Of a stretch of 64,000 bases of DNA, positions 45,543 to 54,415 are shown piece after piece. A program made the translations under genes and the position numbers. The notes under the pieces were generated by a model that saw only the letters and a program-made list of their open reading frames with translations, was not told the origin of the DNA and did no database searches. Numbering within the stretch: position 1 is the stretch's first letter; each line of letters begins with the position of its first letter. The DNA comes from Nitrospiraceae bacterium (GTDB lineage: Bacteria > Nitrospirota > Nitrospiria > Nitrospirales > Nitrospiraceae). The DNA is taken from assembly GCA_035623075.1 (NCBI GenBank), contig DASPUC010000026.1:96643-160642 (forward strand). The letters run 5' to 3'.

Positions 45543-46945
45543 TGCCGCTACGGGTTCGGCTCACCCTCTGGTACGGCAGCGCCCTTGCGCTGGTCTTGAT
45601 TGCTTTCTCGACCATCCTCTACGTCGTTACGGCCCGCAGTCTTCGCGACGCCGTCGATCAGTCGCTGGAAGAAACTGCGTCGGCCGCGGTGCGCTCCTTG
45701 GAAGAGCGGGGGTTTTTGCCGCTGATCGACGAAGAGGAGTTGCTCTCGCAATTTCCCGAACTCGCGCGGATCGACAAGTTCTTCCAAATCTTCAGTCCTT
45801 CCGGCACTATCACGATCCGATCGCCGAACGTCAAGCAACATGAGGTACCACTGAGTCGCCAGGCATTGGAGGTCGCGTTCTCCGGCCGGACCATTTTCGA
45901 ATCCGCCAAGTATCCGAAAGAACCGCCGCTGCGCCTCATCTCCGTCCCGATCATTTATCGAGGCAACCTTCTCTACATCGTGCAAGTCGGCACCTCCATG
46001 GAGTCGGTCGAGGGGACCTTGAGCAGGCTCCTGCTCGTGCTGGTGGTCACGATGCCATTGGCTTTAGCCGTGTCGCTGGCAGGCGGGTGGTTTCTCGCTG
46101 GACGCGCACTCCGGCCGGTGGATGCGATGACCTTGGCTGCGCAGCGGATTGCAGGGGGCGACCTCACACAGCGGTTGACCGTACCTCAATCGGGCGATGA
46201 AATCGGGCGATTGGCGGGAACGTTCAACAATATGATTGCACGGCTGGAAACATCGTTTCGGCAAATCCGCCAATTCACGAGTGATGCCTCGCACGAATTG
46301 AGGACGCCCTTGACCGTCATGAAGGGTGAGACGGAGCTGGTCCTCCGTCGGCCTCGCCCGGTAGAGGATTATCATTCGGTGCTCGAAAGCAATCTCGAAG
46401 AGATCGATCGCATGACAAACATCGTGGACGAGCTGTTGTTCCTCTCCCGGGCCGACATGGGCGAGGTCAAGATGGCGTTCCTGCCCGTTAAACTCGAATA
46501 CTTAGTGGAGGACATCCATCGCCAGGCCACGCTGCTGGGACAAGACCGGAATGTCGAGGTCGTGCTCGGAACAATAACCCCAGCGGTCGTGCTGGGTGAT
46601 GAACTTCGGCTTCGTGAACTGCTGCTGAATCTGGTCGAGAATGCCATCAAGTATTCGCACCCCGGTGGTAAGGTGGAAGTGTCCCTCCTGACAGAAGGGC
46701 ATCATGCACGTGTACTCGTGACCGACCAGGGAATTGGAATTTCGAGTGAAGATCAGCAGCGCATCTTCGATCGATTCTTCCGAACAGACGAGGCACGGGC
46801 TCACACCAAAAAGGGGACAGGGCTTGGACTCGCCATCTGCGCATGGATCGCCGACTCGCATAAAGGCAAGATTACGGTCGTCAGCGCACCTGGACAGGGC
46901 TCGACTTTTACGGTGATCCTCCCGCTTGCACCCTCATCGGCTTAA
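45542..46945 (+). CDS. Two-component sensor histidine kinase
   Basis: 467 residues. Two membrane segments: near residues 10-30 (YGSALALVLIAFSTILYVVTA) and near 160-185 (LLLVLVVTMPLALAVSLAGGW), with a periplasmic sensor between them. A HAMP domain follows (GRALRPVDAMTLAAQRI). The phospho-acceptor is His251 in FTSDASHELRTPLTVMK. The ATP-binding domain has the N box (LLNLVENAIKYSHP), the G1 box DQGIGIS, the F box RIFDRFFR and the G2 box GTGLGLAI. All catalytic boxes are intact. The start overlaps the regulator stop. The sensed signal is not visible. Confidence 0.95.
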   Translation: MPLRVRLTLWYGSALALVLIAFSTILYVVTARSLRDAVDQSLEETASAAVRSLEERGFLPLIDEEELLSQFPELARIDKFFQIFSPSGTITIRSPNVKQHEVPLSRQALEVAFSGRTIFESAKYPKEPPLRLISVPIIYRGNLLYIVQVGTSMESVEGTLSRLLLVLVVTMPLALAVSLAGGWFLAGRALRPVDAMTLAAQRIAGGDLTQRLTVPQSGDEIGRLAGTFNNMIARLETSFRQIRQFTSDASHELRTPLTVMKGETELVLRRPRPVEDYHSVLESNLEEIDRMTNIVDELLFLSRADMGEVKMAFLPVKLEYLVEDIHRQATLLGQDRNVEVVLGTITPAVVLGDELRLRELLLNLVENAIKYSHPGGKVEVSLLTEGHHARVLVTDQGIGISSEDQQRIFDRFFRTDEARAHTKKGTGLGLAICAWIADSHKGKITVVSAPGQGSTFTVILPLAPSSA

Positions 46946-47057
46946 CAACTTCTAATACCGACCTAATCCACTTCTCATTGCCGGTTGGTACGTTGGTCGT
47001 AGATCGCTGTATCAACTCGAGGCGTCATTTGGCATCAACATCATGAAGGAGGAACCT

Positions 47058-48569
47058 ATGAGACAGCGCATTGGTCGATCGCTCGGGACCACGGTCGCGA
47101 TACTGGCCCTGGGCATTCTTTTGCTTTGGGGTGGTCAGGCCTTGACAGCTTCGTCTGCATCCAGTTCTGGCGCCCCACTTACCGCTCCCAACGCCGTGAC
47201 GACGACGGCATTACTGTCCAACGGCTTTGCGGAGGTCGCGAAAGCAGTCACGCCGACCGTGGTAAACATCACGACTGTCACGGCCGAAAAGATTTCTGAC
47301 GGCCCTTCGATGTCGGACGAGTTGCGCGAGCGAATGGAAGAATTCTTCGGTGGACCAAGAGGTCCCTTCGGCCCTCGCGGATTCCGAAGCCCGCAAGGTC
47401 CCGGTGAGCCGCGAGGCCATCGTGGCGGCGGTCAGGGATCCGGTGTCATCGTTTCGACAGATGGGTACGTACTGACCAACAACCACGTGATTGATGGAGC
47501 GCGTGAGGTGACGGTCACGCTGCCGGACAAACGGGAATTCAAGGGCAAGATTGTAGGAGCTGATCCGAAAACCGATCTGGCTGTCGTCAAAATCGATGGC
47601 GAAAACCTCCCTGTTGTCGCCTGGGGCGATTCTTCGAAGTTACAGGTCGGCGAGTATGTCCTGGCGGTCGGGAACCCGTTTGGGCTGAACTCGACCGTCA
47701 CCCTTGGCATCGTCAGCGCGTTGGGGAGAGGTCGCATGGGGATCACGCAGTACGAAGATTTCATTCAAACCGACGCGGCGATTAATCCGGGCAACTCAGG
47801 CGGGGCCCTCGTCAACACGAGTGGTGAATTGGTTGGGATCAACACCGCAATCTTTTCACAAACCGGCGGTTATCAGGGGGTGGGCTTTGCCGTCCCAACC
47901 AGCATGAGCAAGCCGATCTATCAAAGCCTGATTAAGCATGGGAAAGTCATACGAGGTTACCTCGGCATCGGCATTCAAGACCTCAATCAGGACCTGGCTA
48001 AGTCATTCAACATGAGAGACGCCAAAGGAGCCCTCGTCAGTGAAGTCAAGGAGGATAGCCCGGCCGACCAGGCAGGTCTTAAGCAGGGCGACATCATCGT
48101 GACCTATCAGGGCTCGTCCGTGGAAGACGCAGTGGCCCTGCAACGACTGGTGACGAGAACCGCAGTCGGCGCGAAGGTCCCAGTCAGGGTGATTCGTGAC
48201 GGCCATGAAAAGGATCTTACGGTCACGATTGGGGAACAGCCTGAGACCACCAAAATCGCCAAAGCAGAGATGGGTGAGGCGGACTATGCCTTCGCTGGAG
48301 TGGCTGTCCAGGATCTCGACCAAGACACGGCCAAAGAACTCGGGATGAAGGGGAAAGCCACCGGCGTGGTGGTGACGAGCGTCGAACCAGACAGCGGTGC
48401 GGACAAGGCGGGTCTGATGCCTGGTGACGTGATCAGAGAGATCAATCGTCAACCGGTGAAATCCGTCAAGGACTTTGAAAAGGTTTCGTCCCGTGTCAAG
48501 AAAGGTGAGAACGTGTTGCTTCTGATCAACCGGCGCGGCGCAGCTCTGTTCTTATCCGCAAAAGCGTAA
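47058..48569 (+). CDS. Periplasmic serine protease, DegP/HtrA family
   Basis: 503 residues from ATG 47058, set by AAGGAGG six bases before. A signal anchor lies at about residues 11-35 (TVAILALGILLLWGGQALT). A Gly/Pro-rich loop (PRGPFGPRGFRSPQGPG) precedes the protease core with His143 (TNNHVI), Asp173 (KTDLAVVKI) and Ser247 (NPGNSGGALV), the complete triad. Two PDZ domains follow at about 305-385 and 415-500. It degrades or refolds misfolded envelope proteins. It lies 112 bases downstream of the two-component genes, which may control it. Confidence 0.95.
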   Translation: MRQRIGRSLGTTVAILALGILLLWGGQALTASSASSSGAPLTAPNAVTTTALLSNGFAEVAKAVTPTVVNITTVTAEKISDGPSMSDELRERMEEFFGGPRGPFGPRGFRSPQGPGEPRGHRGGGQGSGVIVSTDGYVLTNNHVIDGAREVTVTLPDKREFKGKIVGADPKTDLAVVKIDGENLPVVAWGDSSKLQVGEYVLAVGNPFGLNSTVTLGIVSALGRGRMGITQYEDFIQTDAAINPGNSGGALVNTSGELVGINTAIFSQTGGYQGVGFAVPTSMSKPIYQSLIKHGKVIRGYLGIGIQDLNQDLAKSFNMRDAKGALVSEVKEDSPADQAGLKQGDIIVTYQGSSVEDAVALQRLVTRTAVGAKVPVRVIRDGHEKDLTVTIGEQPETTKIAKAEMGEADYAFAGVAVQDLDQDTAKELGMKGKATGVVVTSVEPDSGADKAGLMPGDVIREINRQPVKSVKDFEKVSSRVKKGENVLLLINRRGAALFLSAKA

Positions 48570-48582
48570 ACGCAGAAATGGA

Positions 48583-48608
48583 GCAGGGCTCGGGGAACCG
48601 GGCCCTGC
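48583..48608. terminator. Hairpin between convergent htrA-like gene and purU
   Basis: GCAGGGC (48583-48589) and GCCCTGC (48602-48608) with CTCGG and CCGGG extending the stem imperfectly. No long T-tract follows on either side. Confidence 0.55.
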
Positions 48609-48640
48609 ATTATCCGAAGCTCCCCCTTTCAATATCTCCG

Positions 48641-49504
48641 CTAGTCAAAGACAACCGTTTTTCTCCCATACACCAAGACGCGATGCTCGATGTGTCGGCG
48701 CACAGCCCTGGCCAGCACAATCTCCTCGAGATCTCGTCCCTTCCTCACAAGATCTTCGACCGTATCCCGGTGGCCGACCCGGATCACGTCCTGTTCGATA
48801 ATAGGACCTTCATCCAGATCTTCTGTCGCATAGTGGGCCGTCGCTCCAACAATCTTCACGCCTCTGTCATAAGCCTGCCGATAGGGATTGGCTCCGATAA
48901 AGGCCGGCAAGAACGAATGGTGAATGTTGATGACAGGGCAGCCTACATGAGCGAGAAAGCCGGCACTGAGAATCTGCATGTAGCGAGCCATCACCACGAG
49001 CTCGACACGATGTTCCTTCAAAACAGACAGTACGTGTTGCTCCTGTTGGGGTTTCGTCTCTTTCGTGACCGGACAGACCACGAAGGGGATGTTGAACAGC
49101 TCGGTCCACGAGACACAGGTCTCATGATTGGAAATAATGACAGGGATGTCGACATGCAACTCGTCTCGCTTCTGCCGCTGAAGCAGATCGGCCAGGCAAT
49201 GGTCCTGTTTTGAAACAAGCATTCCGACTCTTGTACGATGGCTGGTCCGATGGACTTCGAACCGCATCTCGAAGACCTTGGCGATAGAGGCGAACGCGAC
49301 CGGAATATCGTCAGGTGGAATCTGCAACCCATCGGTGGCAAATTCCATCCGCATCAGAAAATCGTTGGTTTCTTCATCCGTGTGATGATCCGAATCGAGG
49401 ATGTTACCGCCGAAGTCGTGAATAAACCCGGAGACACGGGCCACGATGCCCTTGCGATCTTTACAGTGGATCAGAAGGACAACGGAATCTCTTCTAGTCG
49501 ACAT
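48641..49504 (-). CDS. purU: Formyltetrahydrofolate deformylase
   Basis: 287 residues from ATG 49504; the frame is open to 49561 but MSTRRDSVVLLIHCKDRKG gives the usual start. It hydrolyses 10-formyl-tetrahydrofolate to formate and tetrahydrofolate. The N-terminal ACT domain (VVLLIHCKDRKGIVARVSGF) is regulatory. The catalytic formyltransferase-like domain has VVMARYMQILSAGF, VINIHHSFLPAFIGANPYRQAY and the HYATEDLDEGPIIEQ loop with the catalytic Asp. In the window it is the third folate one-carbon gene besides gcvT and gcvP. Confidence 0.94.
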   Translation of the reverse strand: MSTRRDSVVLLIHCKDRKGIVARVSGFIHDFGGNILDSDHHTDEETNDFLMRMEFATDGLQIPPDDIPVAFASIAKVFEMRFEVHRTSHRTRVGMLVSKQDHCLADLLQRQKRDELHVDIPVIISNHETCVSWTELFNIPFVVCPVTKETKPQQEQHVLSVLKEHRVELVVMARYMQILSAGFLAHVGCPVINIHHSFLPAFIGANPYRQAYDRGVKIVGATAHYATEDLDEGPIIEQDVIRVGHRDTVEDLVRKGRDLEEIVLARAVRRHIEHRVLVYGRKTVVFD

Positions 49505-49582
49505 GCACTCTCGACGACTCCATGAATGGAGTGATGGGTTGCGCAGGGGATGAAGAACCACGTGATGAGATGAGGGCCACCC

Positions 49583-51025
49583 TTAGCCGACGACGTGGCC
49601 TACGAGGTCGTATACAGCGGCATCGGTGATGGCGACTTTGACCATTGCACCCGGCGCAGGAACAGTCGTGTCTTGGCGTACGCGTGGCGGATGGGCGAGG
49701 CTGTCGGCCGCATCGTTGATGTACACGACCCCGTCGATTTCCGGAGCGAGTCCTTCATGGCGACCTTCCAGCAACCATTCGGTTTCTTCGGAGACACCAT
49801 CAACTAACACGTCCACGACTTCACCGATGCGCGCACGTCCCTTCGCAGCGGTAATGCCTTCCTGCAATGCCAGGATTTCATTCCGACGGTCCTCCATCAC
49901 CGATCGGTCAACTTTTCCGTTAAGCGAGGTAGCTGGTGTATCCTCCTCGTCCGAATACAGAAATACCGCAACCCGATCGAACTCCGTCTCTCGGACGTAG
50001 GATTTCAATTCCTCGAAGGCCTCCTCTGTTTCTCCCGGAAACCCCACGATGAACGCGGTGCGAAATGTCACGCCGGGAATGCGCATACGGATTCGCTCGA
50101 CGAGCGAGGCAATCGCTCTGCGGTCTCCCAATCGGTGCATCCGTTTGAGCATCCGATCATTGATGTGTTGGAGTGGCATATCGATATACTTCGTGATTTT
50201 CTCCTCACTCGCATAGAGATCCAGCAAGTCGTCGGTGACTTGCTGCGGGTAGAGATAGAATGGCCTGATCCACCGGAGGCCCTCCACTTTCACGAGCTCT
50301 CGTAACAGCGTGACCAATCCGTGCCGCACACCAAGATCGACTCCGTAGTTCACCGTGTCTTGAGAAATCAGGTTGATCTCTTTTACTCCTCCTGCAGCCA
50401 GTCCCCTGGCCTCTGCCACAATCGAGTCCACCGGCCGGCTGCGCTGCTTACCCCTCATGATCGGGATCGCGCAGAACGCGCAGTTTCGATTACACCCTTC
50501 GGCAATCTTCACATAGGCGCTGTGAGCCTTTCCCAGCCGCAGGCGAGGAGCGTCCGCGTCATACAAATATGGAGGCTCGCTGATCCAGAGACGCCGCTGC
50601 CGCCTTTTTGGCGCAAGGAGGGCCCGGCAGATCTCTGCAATTCTGCCAAACTCACCGGTCCCCACGACGCCATCAAGCTCCGGCAATTCTTTGATCAGAT
50701 CGCGTTGGTAGCGTTGCGCCAGACAGCCGGCAGCAATCAGTACTCTGCAGGACCCGGACCGTTTGAGCTTGCCATGCTCGATGATCGAATTGATCGATTC
50801 CTGCTTGGCCTCTTCGATGAAACCGCAGGTGTTAATAATGACGACCTCGGCCTTCTGCGGGTCGCCGGTCAGTTCGAACCCGTCCTGAACGAGGGTGCCT
50901 AGCATGATTTCGGAATCGACCTGATTCTTGGAACAACCCAGATTCACAAAGCCGATGGTGGTTGCACCAGTGGCGGTGTTTCGGACCGGGTGTTTTCGAC
51001 GAACCTGAATAAGCGACGTGGTCAT
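49583..51025 (-). CDS. rimO: Ribosomal protein S12 methylthiotransferase RimO
   Basis: 480 residues, a radical-SAM enzyme adding a methylthio group to the Asp of ribosomal protein S12. The N-terminal MTTase domain has GFVNLGCSKNQVDSEIMLGTL, the RimO-type variant. The radical-SAM cluster motif is GCNRNCAFCAIP (CxxxCxxC). A TRAM domain closes the protein (about residues 415-480). Two further Cys (NTCGF, AAGCLAQRY) hold the auxiliary cluster. The N-terminus is about 20 residues longer than in some relatives. Its promoter puts the transcript start almost on the ATG. Confidence 0.95.
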   Translation of the reverse strand: MTTSLIQVRRKHPVRNTATGATTIGFVNLGCSKNQVDSEIMLGTLVQDGFELTGDPQKAEVVIINTCGFIEEAKQESINSIIEHGKLKRSGSCRVLIAAGCLAQRYQRDLIKELPELDGVVGTGEFGRIAEICRALLAPKRRQRRLWISEPPYLYDADAPRLRLGKAHSAYVKIAEGCNRNCAFCAIPIMRGKQRSRPVDSIVAEARGLAAGGVKEINLISQDTVNYGVDLGVRHGLVTLLRELVKVEGLRWIRPFYLYPQQVTDDLLDLYASEEKITKYIDMPLQHINDRMLKRMHRLGDRRAIASLVERIRMRIPGVTFRTAFIVGFPGETEEAFEELKSYVRETEFDRVAVFLYSDEEDTPATSLNGKVDRSVMEDRRNEILALQEGITAAKGRARIGEVVDVLVDGVSEETEWLLEGRHEGLAPEIDGVVYINDAADSLAHPPRVRQDTTVPAPGAMVKVAITDAAVYDLVGHVVG

Positions 51026-51033
51026 AGCACATC

Positions 51034-51063
51034 AGTCTACGGGACCGTCAAAAAGCCTGTCAA
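51034..51063 (-). promoter_or_regulatory. rimO promoter, leaderless layout
   Basis: On the minus strand: perfect TTGACA (51063-51058), 18-base spacer, TAGACT (51039-51034), then eight bases to the ATG at 51025. It lies back to back with the promoter of the 51111 gene. Confidence 0.7.
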
Positions 51064-51073
51064 TTGAGAGGAC

Positions 51074-51103
51074 TTGCGCGCCACCGCTTGGTTCCCCTAC
51101 AGT
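51074..51103 (+). promoter_or_regulatory. Promoter of the 51111 gene, leaderless layout
   Basis: TTGCGC (51074-51079), 18-base spacer, TACAGT (51098-51103), then seven bases (GCAACCC) to the ATG at 51111. No ribosome binding site in the gap. Confidence 0.55.
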
Positions 51104-51110
51104 GCAACCC

Positions 51111-51650
51111 ATGATCCGCACGTTTCACGGCATAAAACCTACCATTCCGAAATCCTGTTTCATTGAAGACACCGGTGTGGTGATCGGCGACGTGGTGATG
51201 GGAGAAAACTGCAGCGTGTGGTTCCACGCCGTCATTCGAGGAGACGTGCACTTCATCCGAATCGGAGACCGCACCAACGTACAGGATCTCTGTACGTTGC
51301 ATGTCACCCACGACACGCACCCGCTCATCATCGGGAGCGACGTGACGATCGGCCACAACGTGATCCTCCACGGTTGTACCATCAAGGATCGGGTGTTGAT
51401 CGGAATGGGCGCCGTCATTATGGACGGGGCCGTGATTGGAGAAGACTCGGTCGTGGGTGCTGGTGCACTCGTGACCGAAGGGACGGTCGTGCCGGCGAAA
51501 AGCCTGATCCTCGGCTCACCCGCCAAGGTGAAACGAGCTGTCACCGAACACGAACTGGTGTGGATCAAGGAATCAGCGGACAACTACGTCAACTATGCGA
51601 GTCAGTATCTCGGCGATCCAGAAAAGGCAAGAACCGGCTTTCAGTTCTAA
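51111..51650 (+). CDS. Gamma-carbonic-anhydrase-like left-handed beta-helix protein
   Basis: 179 residues of hexapeptide repeats forming a left-handed beta helix. The zinc-binding His pattern is present: RTNVQDLCTLHVTHD, HPLIIG and GHNVILHGC, the spacing seen in the gamma-carbonic anhydrase/YrdA group. Whether it is an active carbonic anhydrase is not certain, since many YrdA-type members show no activity. A C-terminal helix (HELVWIKESADNYVNYASQYL) is typical. A longer frame exists upstream, but ATG 51111 matches the promoter and family start. Confidence 0.9.
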   Translation: MIRTFHGIKPTIPKSCFIEDTGVVIGDVVMGENCSVWFHAVIRGDVHFIRIGDRTNVQDLCTLHVTHDTHPLIIGSDVTIGHNVILHGCTIKDRVLIGMGAVIMDGAVIGEDSVVGAGALVTEGTVVPAKSLILGSPAKVKRAVTEHELVWIKESADNYVNYASQYLGDPEKARTGFQF

Positions 51651-51679
51651 TATTCCGACCTTTTGCCTCGATCCTCATC

Positions 51680-52384
51680 TCACTTCCCAATCTTGATGAA
51701 ACAAATCGGGTCGCCGACAAGTGCCGTTGCATACTGTCGGCGCTCGACCCGATAGGGAATCTTGTGACGATGACACCACTCGGCGATCCAGACGACTTCT
51801 TCTGTGGAGGTCGTGACAAGCCCCGGCCTTATAAGCTTCGGCATGCACCGATCGACAATCTTGCGAACCTTCCGGCGCTCCTTCTCGAATTTGTGCGAGT
51901 CGAAGGTTACAGGGTCGGCCCGTCCGTATGAGAGCCGTGACACATAGGGAAAGCGTTCCGGATCATTGAGAACGCTCACGATCCAGAGATGATCGAACCT
52001 TCCTTGTGCTGCTGTCGCATCACGCGCTAGAAATGTCACGGGCGATAGCCGGCAGGCACGATTGAGTATCGTGACCTCCGATCGGCGAAGGTTATACGGC
52101 TCGACCACCCGCTGAAGTTCGAGCGTTTCAACCAATAGCACGGGCAGCTCTGCCACGCCAGCCCCGACGTATAGGCTCCAGCCACCGCGCGCAAGCTTGG
52201 CCCGCAAGGCCACGGCTACGAGACTACCTAAACGCTGACAGGGCCGTCGCTTTACGCGCCAAAATTCCTCTCCGCCCTCATAGCAATACACATCACCGAG
52301 GGCACGATAGTCGAGCCGCCCATATACCCGAGCGATTGTCCGCCGGGTGCCCTTGCTCAGGGATCGTGACACAGACCTTCTCAT
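51680..52384 (-). CDS. Hypothetical protein, possibly methyltransferase-like
   Basis: 234 residues. The centre reads GGWSLYVGAGVAELPVLLVETLELQRVVEPYNLRRSE, which looks like a SAM-binding Rossmann start (GxGxG-like) and its following acidic end, and FDHLWIVSVLND at the position of the fourth strand. Other motifs are not recognisable. The N-terminus is basic (MRRSVSRSLSKGTRRTIARVYGR). Its start overlaps the stop of the M28 peptidase gene by four bases (ATGA, 52381-52384), so it is the last gene of a coupled group. I give the fold as a possibility only. Confidence 0.65.
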   Translation of the reverse strand: MRRSVSRSLSKGTRRTIARVYGRLDYRALGDVYCYEGGEEFWRVKRRPCQRLGSLVAVALRAKLARGGWSLYVGAGVAELPVLLVETLELQRVVEPYNLRRSEVTILNRACRLSPVTFLARDATAAQGRFDHLWIVSVLNDPERFPYVSRLSYGRADPVTFDSHKFEKERRKVRKIVDRCMPKLIRPGLVTTSTEEVVWIAEWCHRHKIPYRVERRQYATALVGDPICFIKIGK

Positions 52385-53253
52385 CTCACTCCGGCCAGCT
52401 CCGCTGTCACGGCCGTGACGGTATCAATCACCCCGACGAGAAATCGCACATTCAGCGTCTCGACCGTATCGGTTTCTCGATGGTAGTGGGGATTGCGGAA
52501 GTTCGCCGTGTCGGTCAGCATGACAGCCGGGTAGTTAGCATCCCAGAACGAGGCATGGTCACTTCGCCTCGTATGGGGGAGGACTTCGCCGCATCCCGGT
52601 ACGATCAAGGATTGGGTTTTCAGTGCAGGTGCGCGAGACGTGGCACTCCGCTCGATGGCTTGAACGAGATCACGCGCGGTCTCGTTCCCCACGATCGCCA
52701 AAAAATCTCCCACGGTCGGAACAGCCTGCGGCACACCGGGCGGAACCTGCTGTGACGCGGGCCGGTTCGAAGAAAATCCCACACATTCCAGAATAATCAC
52801 GCCTGCGAGCGCTTGGCCATCGGCTTTCAATCGAGCTGCGAGGGCTCGACTGCCCAAACGATCCTGTTCTTCCAAGCAGAAGCCCACCAACCAGACCGGC
52901 CGGGAAAACGCAAACTTTCGCAGTCGCGCGGCCATTTCGAGCAGCACCGCGAGTCCGCTGGCGTTATCGTCGGCCCCCGGTGAGTCTGGTACAGTATCGT
53001 AATGTGCGCCGATCAGAAGGGGGGACGAATAGGCTCCGCGGAGACAACGAGATGGAGTCTTGACGGCGACAATGTTCCGATAGGTTTCGCCCAACGCGCT
53101 GAATGATTGGTGGGAAACGTTCCATCCCGACTTCGCAAACTGGGTGGCGAGATAGTGTGCGGTCTTCTTGAGTGCGCGTGGACTCCGCTCGGGATGGCGC
53201 TCGCCAACGAGCGATTGGAGATACCGGCTAATTCGGAAATGTGCTGGTGACAC
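52381..53253 (-). CDS. M28-family zinc peptidase
   Basis: 290 residues. The co-catalytic zinc ligands are visible in order: GAHYDTVPDSPGADDNASG (His and bridging Asp), LEEQDRLGS with the catalytic Glu and ligand Glu, an acidic residue in LECVGFSS, and NPHYHRETDT (last His). It has no signal peptide, so it is cytoplasmic, or exported by an unknown route. Aminopeptidase or glutaminyl-cyclase-like activity are both known in the family. It lies 26 bases downstream of argB and overlaps the next gene. Confidence 0.88.
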   Translation of the reverse strand: MSPAHFRISRYLQSLVGERHPERSPRALKKTAHYLATQFAKSGWNVSHQSFSALGETYRNIVAVKTPSRCLRGAYSSPLLIGAHYDTVPDSPGADDNASGLAVLLEMAARLRKFAFSRPVWLVGFCLEEQDRLGSRALAARLKADGQALAGVIILECVGFSSNRPASQQVPPGVPQAVPTVGDFLAIVGNETARDLVQAIERSATSRAPALKTQSLIVPGCGEVLPHTRRSDHASFWDANYPAVMLTDTANFRNPHYHRETDTVETLNVRFLVGVIDTVTAVTAELAGVR

Positions 53254-53279
53254 AAGAAGGGCCAGACGGGGCTGAAGCG

Positions 53280-54179
53280 TTAGGCGACGATTTCGGTCCC
53301 GATCCCTTTGTGGGTAAATACCTCAAGAAGAATCGCGTGCGAGATTCGTCCGTCGATGATATGGGCTTTGCCGACTCCGCCAGCCAACGCATCCAGACAG
53401 GCATGGACCTTGGGCAGCATCCCTTCGCTGATCGTCCCCCTCTTGACCATCCGCTGAACATCCTTTCGTGAAACGGTCGACAGGTGGCGGCCCTTGGCGT
53501 CACGGATACCTTTAACATCCGTCATCACAACCAGTTTTTCAGCCGTCAAGGCTCCTGCGATCGCCCCAGCGACGAGATCAGCGTTAATATTGTACGTGTT
53601 GCCTTCCCGGTCCGTTCCGATCGGAGCGATGACAGGGATGTAATGGTCCTGCTGGAGCTTCAGCACTAAGCTCGGGTCCACAGATTGGACTTCCCCGACA
53701 AGCCCGAAATCTTCTCCATCCTCTTCGCCGTCGTCCAGATCTTTTTCTAGACTTTCGGCCCACGCCTTGGCGGTGAGCGGGCGTGTCAGCATCAGACCCC
53801 CGTCTTTGCCACTCAATCCCACGGCGCGACCACCATGGCGATTCAAGAGATCGACGATTTCCATGTTGATCTTCCCGGCCAAGACCATTTCCACGATTTC
53901 CATGGTGGCTTCATCGGTGACCCGGACACCATGTCGGAACTTGGGTTCGATGCCCAACCGGTCCAGCATCTTGTCGATTTGTGGCCCACCGCCATGAACG
54001 ATGACCGGATTCAGGCCGACATACTTGAGCAGGACAACGTCTTGTGCGAACCGCTCCTTAAGCGACGCATCCGTCATCGCGTGGCCGCCGTACTTAATAA
54101 CGATCGTCTTGCCCCGGAAGGTTCGGATGTAGGGCAACGCCTCGATGAGGACGTTTGCTTTCTTGATCAGTTTGTTCAT
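53280..54179 (-). CDS. argB: Acetylglutamate kinase
   Basis: 299 residues from ATG 54179 (the frame is open a few codons further to 54191). It phosphorylates N-acetylglutamate, the second step of arginine synthesis. Motifs: TIVIKYGGHAM, PVIVHGGGPQI, VGLSGKDGG, NINADLVAGAIAGALTAEKLVVMTDVKG and GGVGKAHIIDGRISHAILLEVFTHKGIGTEI. An unusual acidic insert lies at about residues 141-157 (ESLEKDLDDGEEDGEDF), where most family members have a shorter loop. The region upstream of the gene holds a possible hslU remnant. Confidence 0.95.
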   Translation of the reverse strand: MNKLIKKANVLIEALPYIRTFRGKTIVIKYGGHAMTDASLKERFAQDVVLLKYVGLNPVIVHGGGPQIDKMLDRLGIEPKFRHGVRVTDEATMEIVEMVLAGKINMEIVDLLNRHGGRAVGLSGKDGGLMLTRPLTAKAWAESLEKDLDDGEEDGEDFGLVGEVQSVDPSLVLKLQQDHYIPVIAPIGTDREGNTYNINADLVAGAIAGALTAEKLVVMTDVKGIRDAKGRHLSTVSRKDVQRMVKRGTISEGMLPKVHACLDALAGGVGKAHIIDGRISHAILLEVFTHKGIGTEIVA

Positions 54180-54285
54180 TGTTCGCCCCAACTCTCAGCG
54201 TCCAACCATCGGCCCCCGTCTTTACCTCAAGACCGGTTGCTGGCTGGGAAGTGGCCGTCGACAACTCGTTGCTGGATGCAGCGGC

Positions 54286-54336
54286 TCACTCCTTGGCCGC
54301 GGCGATTCTATCAATTTCTCCGAGAAATACAATCCC
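54286..54336 (-). pseudogene. Remnant of an AAA+ Walker-B segment, likely decayed hslU
   Basis: The 236-base gap between xerC and argB has no intact gene. On the minus strand one frame reads TGIVFLGEIDRIAAAKE then a stop. HslU has GIVFIDEIDKI at its Walker B; here the catalytic Asp before Glu is replaced by Gly. Upstream in the same frame there is a stop after 16 codons and no start. The gene order xerC-hslV-hslU-argB is known to me from other bacteria, which makes a deletion remnant plausible. The match is only about 12 residues. Confidence 0.4.
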
Positions 54337-54415
54337 AGTCGATCCATTTGGGTGGCAGAGGCAGGGACATCAGCTTCGCCGAGACGAGTTCTTGTGGTCA
54401 GTGGTCGATAGATCG

